Part shown: positions 46,693-54,944 of the stretch, in pieces
How positions within the stretch are numbered: the first letter of the stretch is position 1
Layout of the letters: every line of letters begins with the position of its first letter
DNA from: Burkholderia sp. Bp9142
Lineage (GTDB): Bacteria; Pseudomonadota; Gammaproteobacteria; Burkholderiales; Burkholderiaceae
NCBI RefSeq assembly: GCF_003853415.1
Contig: NZ_QTPP01000003.1
Coordinates: forward strand, 62,001-126,000
Length of the DNA stretch: 64,000 nt
Direction: 5' to 3'
Notes under the pieces: generated by a model
Databases searched by the model: none
Told to the model about the DNA's origin: nothing
The model's input: only the letters and a program-made list of their open reading frames with translations
Program-made: the position numbers and the translations under genes

Positions 46693-47577
46693 TTACGGAA
46701 ACACCACCGTCCGATCGCCGTTCAGGAACACCCGCCGCTCGATGAATCCCTTCACCGCGCGCGCGAGCGTGATGCATTCCACGTCGCGGCCGACCGCGAG
46801 CAGCTGCTCGGGCCGCAGCGCGTGATCGACACGTTCGACCACCTGCTCGATGATCGGGCCTTCGTCGAGATCGTCGGTCACGAAGTGCGCGGTCGCGCCG
46901 ATCAGCTTCACGCCGCGCGCATGCGCCTGGTGATACGGCTTCGCGCCCTTGAAGCCGGGCAGGAACGAGTGATGGATGTTGATCGCACGGTTCGCGAGCT
47001 TCGCGCTCGTTTCCTGCGACAGCACCTGCATGTAGCGCGCGAGAATCACGAGTTCGGCGCCGCTCGACTCGAAGAAATCGAGCCACTGCGCTTCCTGCTG
47101 CGCCTTGGTGTCGGCCGTGATCGGGAAATGACGGAACGGCAGACCGTGCTGCGCGGCGAGCGGCTCGAAGTCGGGATGGTTCGACACGATGCCCACGATG
47201 TCCATCTTCAGCTCGCCCATCCGCCAGCGGAACAGCAGGTCCGCGAGGCAGTGCTCGAGCTTCGACACCATGATCAGCACCTTCGGGCGCGCGTTCACGT
47301 CGTGGATCGCCCATTGCGTGTCGCCGTCGCGGCCGCCGAGCTCGGCCGCGATCGGCCCGAACTCCTGGCGCAGCGCGTCGATCTGCAGCGTCTCATCCGT
47401 CGGATGAAACACGCAGCGCACGAAGAAGTGGTTGCTGAGATCGTCGTCGAACACGTTCAGCGCATCGACATAGCAGCGATGGCGCTCGAGAAAGCCGACG
47501 ACGGCGGCGACCTGGCCGGCCGCGCTCGGGCACGACAGCGTCAGGACGAATTGATCGGGGCGTGAGTCGGCGGTCAT
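46693..47577 (-). CDS. purU: formyltetrahydrofolate deformylase
   Basis: 294 residues. The N-terminal ACT domain (10-90) and C-terminal formyltransferase-like domain carry NIHHSFLPGFKGAKPYHQAHARGVKLIGATAHFV with the catalytic Asn/His and later aspartate (TDDLDEGPIIEQ). It hydrolyses 10-formyl-THF to THF and formate. Next to betaine genes, its job is to recycle THF when sarcosine oxidation overloads one-carbon carriers. Pathway-linked purU copies occur with soxBDAG in Pseudomonas. No sox genes are here. Confidence 0.93.
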   Translation of the reverse strand: MTADSRPDQFVLTLSCPSAAGQVAAVVGFLERHRCYVDALNVFDDDLSNHFFVRCVFHPTDETLQIDALRQEFGPIAAELGGRDGDTQWAIHDVNARPKVLIMVSKLEHCLADLLFRWRMGELKMDIVGIVSNHPDFEPLAAQHGLPFRHFPITADTKAQQEAQWLDFFESSGAELVILARYMQVLSQETSAKLANRAINIHHSFLPGFKGAKPYHQAHARGVKLIGATAHFVTDDLDEGPIIEQVVERVDHALRPEQLLAVGRDVECITLARAVKGFIERRVFLNGDRTVVFP

Positions 47578-47804
47578 GAGGTTCCTCGAATGTCTTGGGG
47601 CGCGAACCCGCGCGGCGGCGCACCGGGCGCCAGGCTACGCGGGTAGCGGGAGACTCAAGTAAATCAGGACGATTCGGGCACGGATAGAACCAACCCGCCG
47701 TGTGGCTGGTATCGGCGCGCCAGCCCCGCCCGGGCGGGCGCCGGCGCGCTGGCAGCCGCCCGGCGGACGTCAGGCGGGGGTCTGCTGACCGGTCGGACGG
47801 CCGT

Positions 47805-48710
47805 TCAGGCCGGCGCGCACGCGTCGAGCAGCCAGCGGCGGAACACGTGGGTCGCGTCCGGCTCGGGCCGCTGCGGCGGCCGCACGAGGAAGTAGCCGCG
47901 CGACGTCACGACGGGCGCGTCGACGAGCTTCACGAGCTGCCCGGACGCAACGAGCTCGTCGACGAGCGGCGACCAGCCGAGCGCGACGCCCTCGTCGAGC
48001 AGCGCTGCATGGATCACCAGCGCATAGCTGTTGAAGGTCACGCCGCGCGCGTCGGCCGGCGCGTCGAGGCCGTGCGCGTCGAACCAGCCGGCCCACGACA
48101 GCCAGCGCTCGGGGCGCGTCGGCTGCACGTGCAGCAGCGGCAGCGTATGCAGGTGCTCGGGCCGTGTGACTTGCGGGTGCGCCGCGCGGAACGCGGGCGA
48201 GCACACGGGCGTGACGGATTCCGGAAAGAGCCGCGCGGCCGTGCACGACGGCCAGTGGCCGTCGCCGAACAGGATCGCGATGTCGGCGTGGTCGCGCTGC
48301 GCGTCGTAATCCTGTGACGTGACGACCCGCACGTCGACGTCCGGCATCACGCGCTTCAGCCCCGCGAGGCGCGGCATCAGCCAGTAGGTCGCGAAACCGA
48401 AATCCGTGACGATCGTGAGCGCGCCGTGCTCGCGGCGCGCGCGCAGCGTCGCGGTGGCGCCGCGCAGCGTGTCGAGGCTCACCCGCACGGCTTCGTACAG
48501 GCACTGGCCGTCGCTCGTCAGCGTGACGCCGCGCGGGCTGCGCTCGAACAGCGGCACGCCGAGTTCCGCCTCGAGCTGGAACACCTGCTGGCTCACGGCC
48601 GGCTGCGTCGAGCCGAGCTCGCGCGCGGCGGCCGTGAAGCTCTGGAGACGGGCGGCCGATTCGAACGCGCGCAGCGCCTGCATCGACGGTAACGGTTCGG
48701 ATTTCGACAT
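47805..48710 (-). CDS. LysR-type regulator of choline sulfate use
   Basis: 301 residues from the ATG at 48710, AGAGAGA upstream. The helix-turn-helix is at about 20-42 (SFTAAARELGSTQPAVSQQVFQLEAELG), followed by a GcvA-like effector domain (YWLMPRLAGLKRVMPDVDVRVV). It is divergent from betC, the usual place for the LysR regulator of choline sulfatase operons, so it probably activates betC-choX with choline or choline sulfate as signal. The frame stays open far upstream; that extension overlaps betC antisense and is not used. Confidence 0.85.
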   Translation of the reverse strand: MSKSEPLPSMQALRAFESAARLQSFTAAARELGSTQPAVSQQVFQLEAELGVPLFERSPRGVTLTSDGQCLYEAVRVSLDTLRGATATLRARREHGALTIVTDFGFATYWLMPRLAGLKRVMPDVDVRVVTSQDYDAQRDHADIAILFGDGHWPSCTAARLFPESVTPVCSPAFRAAHPQVTRPEHLHTLPLLHVQPTRPERWLSWAGWFDAHGLDAPADARGVTFNSYALVIHAALLDEGVALGWSPLVDELVASGQLVKLVDAPVVTSRGYFLVRPPQRPEPDATHVFRRWLLDACAPA

Positions 48711-48932
48711 AAGTCTCTCTAATGGCCTCATAAGGGCCGAACGCCTTCCCGCGCGAATTCGGGCGGGTGATAGTGCTTCGGACGGCACGGCGCCGCGCCA
48801 GGCCTTCCAGGATTCTAGCCAGTCGCGGCCAGTGCGCGCGGTACTTTCTGCAGGCCGCGTCCGTCTTGCCGGCTGCTTCGCTGCACGAGCGTCGCGCCGT
48901 TTCGTTCGAACACCGATTTCCCCACGACCGCG
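48711..48932. promoter_or_regulatory. lysR/betC divergent promoter region
   Basis: A cataag direct repeat (48708-48713, overlapping the lysR start codon, and 48729-48734; 21-bp period) and a ggcc...ggcc dyad around 48724-48738 lie at the lysR end. A LysR-type T-N11-A site is possible there, but no single motif is decisive. Confidence 0.3.
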
Positions 48933-50483
48933 ATGACGAACCCGACTCCCAACATCCTGATCCTGATGGCCGACCAGTTGACGCCGTTCGCGTTGCCGGC
49001 ATACGGCAACCGCGTCGCGCGCACGCCGACGCTCGATCGCCTCGCCGCGCAAGGCGTGGTGTTCGATGCCGCGTATTGCGCGAGCCCGCTGTGTGCGCCG
49101 TCGCGTTTCTCGCTGCTGACCGGCAAGCTGCCGTCGGGTATCGGCGCCTACGATAACGCCGCCGAATTGCCGGCGCAAACGCTGACCTTCGCGCACTACC
49201 TGCGGGCCGGCGGGTACCGCACGATGCTGTCCGGCAAGATGCATTTCTGCGGCCCCGACCAGCTTCACGGCTTCGAGGAGCGGCTGACGACCGACATCTA
49301 TCCGGCCGACTTCGGCTGGGTGCCGGACTGGGATCATCCGACCGAGCGGCCGAGCTGGTATCACAACATGAGTTCGGTGCTCGAGGCCGGCCCGTGCGTG
49401 CGCACGAACCAGCTCGACTTCGATGACGAGGTCACGTTCGCGGCCAGGCAGAAACTGTACGACGTCGCGCGCGAACGCGCGGCCGGGCACGACGCGCGGC
49501 CGTTCTGCATGGTCGTGTCGCTGACGCATCCACACGATCCGTATGCGATCACGCGCGAATACTGGGATCTGTACAGCGACGACGAGATCGACATGCCGGC
49601 CGTGCGGCTCGACGCGGAGCAGAGCGATCCGCATTCGCGGCGGCTGCGCTTCGTCTGCGAAAACGACCGCACGCCGCCGACCGACGCGCAGATCCGCGCC
49701 GCGCGCCGCGCGTACTACGGCGCGACGTCCTATGTCGACGCGCAGTTCGGCAGCGTGCTGGCCGCGCTCGAGCAATGCGGGTTCGCCGACGACACGATCG
49801 TGATCGTCACGTCCGATCACGGCGACATGCTCGGCGAGCGCGGGCTCTGGTACAAGATGACGTTCTTCGAAGGCGGCTGCCGCGTGCCGCTGATCGTCCA
49901 CGCGCCGGGCCGCTTCGACGCCGCGCGCGTGCGCGGGCCCGTGTCGCACGTCGACCTGCTGCCGACGCTCGTCGACCTGGCCGGTGCGGCGCCCGCCGGC
50001 GGCTGGCCCGACGCCGGATGGCCGGACCCGGTTGACGGCGCGAGCCTCGTGCCGCATCTTCAAGGCGCGCCCGCGCACGACGTCGCACTGGGTGAATACC
50101 TCGCGGAAGGGGCGGTCGCGCCGGTCGTGATGATCCGCCGCGGCGACTGGAAGTACGTGCATTGCCCGGCCGACCCCGACCAGCTCTACCACCTCGCCGA
50201 CGATCCGCGCGAGCGCACGAACCTGGCCGGCCTGCCCGAAGCCGCCGACGTGCTCGCCGCGTTCCGCGCGGAGGCCGCGCGGCGCTGGAACCTGCCGGCA
50301 CTCGACGCGCAGGTGCGCGCGAGCCAGCGGCGGCGCCGCTTCCATTACGCGGCGACGACGCAGGGCCGCATCCAGGCGTGGGACTGGCAGCCGTTCACCG
50401 ACGCGAGCCAGCGCTACATGCGCAATCACATCGAACTCGACACGCTCGAAGCGATGGCGCGCTTTCCGCGCGTCGGGCGCTGA
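48933..50483 (+). CDS. betC: choline sulfatase
   Basis: 516 residues. The type I sulfatase signature C54-A-P-S-R supplies the cysteine that becomes formylglycine; C54 is also the position I recall for S. meliloti BetC. Metal-site residues are in ILMADQ at the start and SDHGDMLGERGLWYK. The conserved C-terminal FHYAATTQGRIQAWDWQPF is typical of choline sulfatases. It releases choline from choline-O-sulfate in the cytoplasm (no signal peptide), feeding BetA. First gene of betC-choX(-porin). Confidence 0.94.
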   Translation: MTNPTPNILILMADQLTPFALPAYGNRVARTPTLDRLAAQGVVFDAAYCASPLCAPSRFSLLTGKLPSGIGAYDNAAELPAQTLTFAHYLRAGGYRTMLSGKMHFCGPDQLHGFEERLTTDIYPADFGWVPDWDHPTERPSWYHNMSSVLEAGPCVRTNQLDFDDEVTFAARQKLYDVARERAAGHDARPFCMVVSLTHPHDPYAITREYWDLYSDDEIDMPAVRLDAEQSDPHSRRLRFVCENDRTPPTDAQIRAARRAYYGATSYVDAQFGSVLAALEQCGFADDTIVIVTSDHGDMLGERGLWYKMTFFEGGCRVPLIVHAPGRFDAARVRGPVSHVDLLPTLVDLAGAAPAGGWPDAGWPDPVDGASLVPHLQGAPAHDVALGEYLAEGAVAPVVMIRRGDWKYVHCPADPDQLYHLADDPRERTNLAGLPEAADVLAAFRAEAARRWNLPALDAQVRASQRRRRFHYAATTQGRIQAWDWQPFTDASQRYMRNHIELDTLEAMARFPRVGR

Positions 50484-50528
50484 ACGTATCGCATCGCGCT
50501 CATTGACGAACGACGGAGGAAGCAAACC

Positions 50529-51497
50529 ATGAAACGGCAATCCCATGCAGCAATCCGGAGGCTCGGCACGGCGCTCGCCACGGCCGCGTGCGTGGCGGCG
50601 ATGCAGCCCGCACACGCCGCCGACCCGCAGACGTGCCGCGACGTGAAGATGGCGGCGCCCGGCTGGACCGACATCGACGCGACGAACGCGATGGCCGGTG
50701 TCGTGCTGAAGGCGCTCGGCTACCGGCAGGACGTCGCGAACCTGTCGGTGCCGATCACGTACCAGGGCTTGAAGAAAGGGCAGGTCGACGTGTTCCTCGG
50801 CAACTGGATGCCCGCGCAGGCGCCGCTCGTGAAGCCGTTCGTCGACGAGAAGTCGATCGACGTGCTGCACGCGAACCTGAGCGGCGCGAAGTTCACGCTG
50901 GCCGTGCCCGACTACGTCGCAGCCGCGGGCGTGCGCACGTTCGCCGATCTCGCGCGCTACGCGGACCGCTTCGGCGACAAGATCTACGGGATCGAGCCTG
51001 GTGCGCCCGCGAACCAGAACATCAAGCGGATGCTGTCCGACCATGCGCTTGGCCAGGCGAACTGGTCGCTCGTCGAATCGAGCGAGACGGGGATGCTCAC
51101 GCAGGTCGAGCGCGCGGTGCGCGACAAGCGCTGGATCGTGTTTCTGGCCTGGGAGCCGCACCTGATGAACACCAAGTTCCACCTGACCTACCTGTCGGGT
51201 GGCGACGCGTACTTCGGGCCGAACTACGGCGGTGCGACGGTCAATACGGTGACGCGCCCGGGCTTTGCCGGCCAGTGCGCGAACCTGGCGCGCTTGTTCC
51301 GGCAGATGACCTTCTCCGTCGACGTCGAGAACCGGATGATCGCCGACATGCTCGACAACAAGACGACGCCGTCGCTCGCCGCGCAGCATGCGCTGAAGGC
51401 CGAGCCCGCGCTCGTCGCAGGCTGGCTCGACGGCGTGACCACGGCGGCCGGCGCACCCGCGCTGCCGGCCGTGCGCGCGGTGCTCGACGGCCGCTGA
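50529..51497 (+). CDS. choX: choline ABC substrate-binding protein
   Basis: 322 residues; signal peptide ends AHAAD. ChoX features include MAAPGWTDIDATNAMAG, VFLGNWMPAQ, EPGAPANQNIKRML and LAWEPHLMNTKFHLTYLSGGD, with aromatic residues for a quaternary ammonium cage. As at 43786, no choV/choW permease genes are adjacent. The gene follows betC by 45 bp with GGAGGAAG before its ATG. Confidence 0.9.
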   Translation: MKRQSHAAIRRLGTALATAACVAAMQPAHAADPQTCRDVKMAAPGWTDIDATNAMAGVVLKALGYRQDVANLSVPITYQGLKKGQVDVFLGNWMPAQAPLVKPFVDEKSIDVLHANLSGAKFTLAVPDYVAAAGVRTFADLARYADRFGDKIYGIEPGAPANQNIKRMLSDHALGQANWSLVESSETGMLTQVERAVRDKRWIVFLAWEPHLMNTKFHLTYLSGGDAYFGPNYGGATVNTVTRPGFAGQCANLARLFRQMTFSVDVENRMIADMLDNKTTPSLAAQHALKAEPALVAGWLDGVTTAAGAPALPAVRAVLDGR

Positions 51498-51506
51498 CCT
51501 GCCTCC

Positions 51507-51533
51507 GGGCGGCCGGTTTTTGCCGCGCCGCCC
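51507..51533 (+). terminator. weak hairpin after choX
   Basis: gggcggc (51507-51513) pairs with gccgccc (51527-51533); T5 lies in the loop, not after the stem, so termination efficiency is doubtful. Confidence 0.35.
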
Positions 51534-51753
51534 GTCTCCGTGTTTTCCCGACCAGTCGCATCGAGACCATTTGGTGTCGCCTTCAGACGGGTGGCAGGAA
51601 ATATGGGTTTGTATTTTTCGCCAATGGCTTCGTTATTGCGGAAAACGAAATGCCGAAGCCAGCGGACGTAACGAATTCGAATCAGCCGGCGTATTGCGGC
51701 GCGCGCCAGGCCACGGTTCTTTCCATCGAACGGTTCAGGGAGGGTGGTCGACA

Positions 51754-52893
51754 ATGAAGCAAAAGAAAGTTGCCGTAGCCGCCGCGCTTGCATGCGCGGC
51801 CTGTATTCCCGCCATCGGCCACGCGCAGAGCAGCGTGACGCTGTACGGGATCATCGACGCGGGCATCACGTACGTGAACAACACGGGCGGCTCGCACGTG
51901 GTCAAGTTCGACGACGGCATCGCGTACGGCAACCGCTTCGGCCTGAAGGGCACCGAAGATCTCGGCGGCGGCCTGAAGGCCGTGTTTACGCTCGAGAGCG
52001 GCTTCCACCTCGGCAACGGGCAACTCGGCTTCGGCGGGGCGGAGTTCGGCCGCCAGGCTTATGTCGGCCTGCAGAACGACTGGGGCACGCTGTCGTTCGG
52101 TAACCAGCTGGACATCACCAACGAGCTCGTGTCGATCTACAACATCTCGGCATGGGGCAGCGGCTATGCGATCCACCAGGGCGACTTCGACCGCTTCAAC
52201 GGTGACCGCCTGCCGAACTCGGTGAAGTTCCTGTCGAACGACCTGAACGGCTTCAAGGTCGGCGCGATGTATTCGTTCGGCAACGTCGCCGGCAACTTCC
52301 ACCGCAACAGCGCATGGAGCGCGGGCGCGAGCTTCACGAAGGGCGACTTCTCGATCGGTGCCGCGTACACGCGCCTGAACAACCCGAACGGCATCTATGC
52401 GTTCGACCCGTACGCGATGATCGGCACGCACACGTTCCTCGGCCAGCAGACCGTCACCGTCGATCCGGCGACCGGCGCGCGCACCGACCTGTTCGCGAAC
52501 ACCGCGATGGACGTCGACAGCCAGGGCACGTTCGGCGTCGGCGCGAGCTACACGATCGGCAAGCTGACGCTCGATGCAAACTACTCGTACACGACGATCA
52601 AGGGCTTCGGCCAGTCGTCGCACATGCAGGTGTATGAAGGCGGCGGCCTGTACCAGTTCACGCCGGCGTTGAGCTTCATCGCGGGCTACCAGCACACGCG
52701 CTTCGAAGGCCACCACTGGAACCAGGGCACGGCCGGCCTGCACTACCTGCTGTCGAAGCGCACCGACGTCTACATTTCCGGCGACTACCTGCGCGCGTCG
52801 CAGGGTGTCGATGCGGTGATCGGCTACAGCTTCACGCCGTCGACCACGCAGACGCAGGCCGATGTGCGAATCGGGATGCGGCATTCTTTCTGA
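51754..52893 (+). CDS. general-type Gram-negative porin (OmpC-like)
   Basis: 379 residues. The signal peptide ends IGHAQ, followed by SSVTLYGIIDAGITYVNN, the standard opening of Burkholderia trimeric porins. The constriction-loop area and GLKGTEDLGGGLKAVFTLESGF are typical, and the protein ends RIGMRHSF with the terminal phenylalanine needed for barrel insertion. AGGGAGG precedes the ATG. It lies 256 bp after choX in the same direction, so it may take choline sulfate through the outer membrane. A long open frame on the opposite strand is a shadow. Confidence 0.9.
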   Translation: MKQKKVAVAAALACAACIPAIGHAQSSVTLYGIIDAGITYVNNTGGSHVVKFDDGIAYGNRFGLKGTEDLGGGLKAVFTLESGFHLGNGQLGFGGAEFGRQAYVGLQNDWGTLSFGNQLDITNELVSIYNISAWGSGYAIHQGDFDRFNGDRLPNSVKFLSNDLNGFKVGAMYSFGNVAGNFHRNSAWSAGASFTKGDFSIGAAYTRLNNPNGIYAFDPYAMIGTHTFLGQQTVTVDPATGARTDLFANTAMDVDSQGTFGVGASYTIGKLTLDANYSYTTIKGFGQSSHMQVYEGGGLYQFTPALSFIAGYQHTRFEGHHWNQGTAGLHYLLSKRTDVYISGDYLRASQGVDAVIGYSFTPSTTQTQADVRIGMRHSF

Positions 52894-52940
52894 GTGGGGT
52901 GGGGTAGATCTTTCGACGTCTTCAGCGAGGTCTCTCTTTG

Positions 52941-52969
52941 GCGCGAACCGCGGTTCGCGCTTTTTTTTT
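52941..52969 (+). terminator. strong Rho-independent terminator after porin
   Basis: gcgcgaacc/ggttcgcgc (52941-52949 and 52952-52960) is a perfect 9-bp stem around a central GC, followed by nine T residues, about 47 bp after the porin stop. Confidence 0.92.
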
Positions 52970-53115
52970 GCGCGGCGGCGGGGCCGCGCAGTGTGCGCCG
53001 GGGGCGCCGGCGCGGCGCGAGCGTCCGGCAGGGGCGGGCCGGTTGGCGATATCATCGCCGTTTGGCCGCATCGCACCTCGCCGATCGCCCGCTTCCTTCC
53101 GATGACGTCTCTCCG

Positions 53116-54366
53116 ATGACCACCCCGTTACCCGAATCCCGTCCGCCGTCGCCGTTACCCGCCAACCTGTTCCGCCACGCACCGTTCCAGCGCTTCTGGG
53201 GCACGCGCGTGATGTCGTCGCTGGCATTCCAGATCCTGTCGGTCGCGATCGGCTGGTACGTCTATGCGCTCACGCACAGCGCGTTCGCGCTCGGTCTCGT
53301 CGGGCTCGCGCAGTTCGTGCCGATGTTCGCGCTGACGCTCGTCGTCGGGCAGGTGGCCGACCGCTACGACCGCCGGCGCATCGCGACCATCTGCCAGGGC
53401 GTCGAGGCGCTGGCTGCCGGCGTGTTCCTGCTCGGCGCGGCGCAAGGCGGGCTCACCGCAACGGGCGTGTATGCGCTCGCGGCGATCGTCGGCACCACGC
53501 GCGCGTTCGAATCGCCGTCGGTGTCGTCGCTGCTGCCGGCCGTCGTGCCGCGCAGCGACCTGCCGCGCGCGACCGCGCTATCGACGTCCGCGAACCAGGC
53601 CGCGCAGATTCTCGGGCCGGCGTTCGGCGGGCTGCTGTACGGCGTTGGTGCGCCGGTCGCGTTCGGCACGAGCGTCGTCGCATTCGCGATCGCGGCGGTG
53701 CTGAGCAGCACGATTCCGCTGCGCAGTGCGCCGCCCGCGCGCGAGCCGGTTACGCTGCGTTCGGTGTTCTCGGGCATCGCGTTCATCCGGCGCGAACCGG
53801 CGATCCTCGGCGCGCTGTCGCTCGACTTGTTCGCGGTGCTGTTCGGCGGCGCAACCGCGCTGCTGCCGATCTACGCACGCGACATCCTGCAGGTCGGACC
53901 GTGGGGGCTGGGCGCATTGCGCGCGGCACCCGCGGTCGGTGCGCTCGCGGGCACGCTGTGGCTGACGCGCTTTCCGCTCAAGGGGCGGCCGGGCCGCGCG
54001 ATGTTCGGCGGCGTGATCGCATTCGGCATCGCGACGATCGTGTTCGGGCTGTCGAAGAATTTTGCGCTGTCGCTCGTCGCGCTGGCGGCGTTGGGCGCGT
54101 CTGACGTGGTCAGCGTCGTCGTGCGCCTGTCGCTCGTGCAACTGCGCACGCCGGACGACATGCTCGGTCGCGTGAGCGCGGTCAACTCGCTGTTCATCGG
54201 CACGTCGAACCAGCTCGGCGAATTCGAATCGGGCGTGACGGCTGCGTGGTGGGGCGCGCCGGCGGCGATCGTGGTCGGCGGCGCGGCGACGATCGCCGTT
54301 GCGCTCACGTGGATGCGCCTGTTTCCGACCTTGCGGAACATGACGTCGCTGGAGCGCGATCATTGA
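53116..54366 (+). CDS. MFS transporter, EntS-like
   Basis: 416 residues, about 12 membrane segments. Motif A is GQVADRYDRRRIA. AFESPSVSSLLPAVVPRSDLPRATALSTSANQAAQILGPAFGGLLY is characteristic of the EntS/enterobactin-exporter MFS branch. It lies before a TonB-dependent receptor operon, and siderophore or other metabolite export is plausible. No biosynthesis genes are nearby, and a 578-bp gap separates it from the receptor, so it may be independent. Confidence 0.83.
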   Translation: MTTPLPESRPPSPLPANLFRHAPFQRFWGTRVMSSLAFQILSVAIGWYVYALTHSAFALGLVGLAQFVPMFALTLVVGQVADRYDRRRIATICQGVEALAAGVFLLGAAQGGLTATGVYALAAIVGTTRAFESPSVSSLLPAVVPRSDLPRATALSTSANQAAQILGPAFGGLLYGVGAPVAFGTSVVAFAIAAVLSSTIPLRSAPPAREPVTLRSVFSGIAFIRREPAILGALSLDLFAVLFGGATALLPIYARDILQVGPWGLGALRAAPAVGALAGTLWLTRFPLKGRPGRAMFGGVIAFGIATIVFGLSKNFALSLVALAALGASDVVSVVVRLSLVQLRTPDDMLGRVSAVNSLFIGTSNQLGEFESGVTAAWWGAPAAIVVGGAATIAVALTWMRLFPTLRNMTSLERDH

Positions 54367-54478
54367 GCCGATGTCACGGCCGGATGCATCCGCCTGAAGC
54401 CGGCCTTGTTCACGGCAATTTATTTCAAAACGCTTTCTATTTTCAATCAATTGCCAAACGGAATTCGACCTGGATAAT

Positions 54479-54496
54479 CGTCTGATTAATCAGACG
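54479..54496. promoter_or_regulatory. 18-bp perfect palindrome
   Basis: cgtctgattaatcagacg reads the same on both strands. There is no T-run, so a protein-binding site is likelier than a terminator. It lies 113 bp after the MFS stop, upstream of the iron-uptake operon. Confidence 0.45.
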
Positions 54497-54652
54497 GGCA
54501 GCCGTCGTTTCGATTGGGTCGAAGCGATGGCGCCGGAAACCGTGAGCGCCGGCCGGATTCGACGAGGCGGGAAACCGAAAAGGGGCTATTCCATCAATGC
54601 CTTGCTGCGCCGGGCTTCGAGCGATTATTCATCGGATGAAATGACCGATGAG

Positions 54653-54700
54653 AATTACGGAATCTATTCTACTAATTACAATTAACTTTCCGTAATTTTT
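54653..54700 (+). repeat. 10-bp inverted repeat, hairpin with T-run
   Basis: aattacggaa (54653-54662) and ttccgtaatt (54688-54697) are perfect complements with a 25-base spacer. The stem runs into TTTTT, so it could terminate readthrough from the MFS gene or be an operator before the Fur-boxed promoter. Confidence 0.4.
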
Positions 54701-54761
54701 CGAAACATAGCCCTTTCGTATGACGAAGCGGTTATCAATTGAAACAATAAGAAATATCTGG

Positions 54762-54780
54762 AATGATACCGATTCTCATT
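54762..54780 (+). promoter_or_regulatory. Fur box
   Basis: aatgataccgattctcatt matches the core of the 19-bp Fur consensus (AATGATA...TCATT ends intact). It lies 165 bp before the TonB receptor ATG, which predicts iron-repressed transcription of the receptor-piuC-PepSY operon. Confidence 0.75.
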
Positions 54781-54944
54781 TTCATGACCGCTGCGGCGAC
54801 TGCGCCGCCGGTCACTCGTCAACCGTAGCCAGCCAGTGTCGTCGTCGGCCTGATCGTCGTCGCCCAGCGAGCCAACGCATCCGTGCCTCGTGCGCGCATC
54901 GCCGCGCGTTCCACGCGGGGCGGTTTCATTCCGACTGGATTTCC

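Larger units (their letters stand above)
54367..54944. other. intergenic control region before TonB receptor
   Basis: 578 bp, AT-richer than the genes. It contains an 18-bp perfect palindrome (54479-54496), a long-armed dyad (54653-54697) and a Fur box (54762-54780), each listed. No gene is supported; an in-frame ATG at 54720 would put the Fur box inside the receptor gene and is rejected. Confidence 0.5.

Noticed and set aside
47805-51389. 1194-codon minus-strand frame as one giant regulator
   Set aside because: Only the last 301 codons (LysR) are believable; the rest is antisense to betC and choX.
54720-54944. Upstream start for the TonB receptor
   Set aside because: It would translate through the Fur box and destroy the signal peptide.
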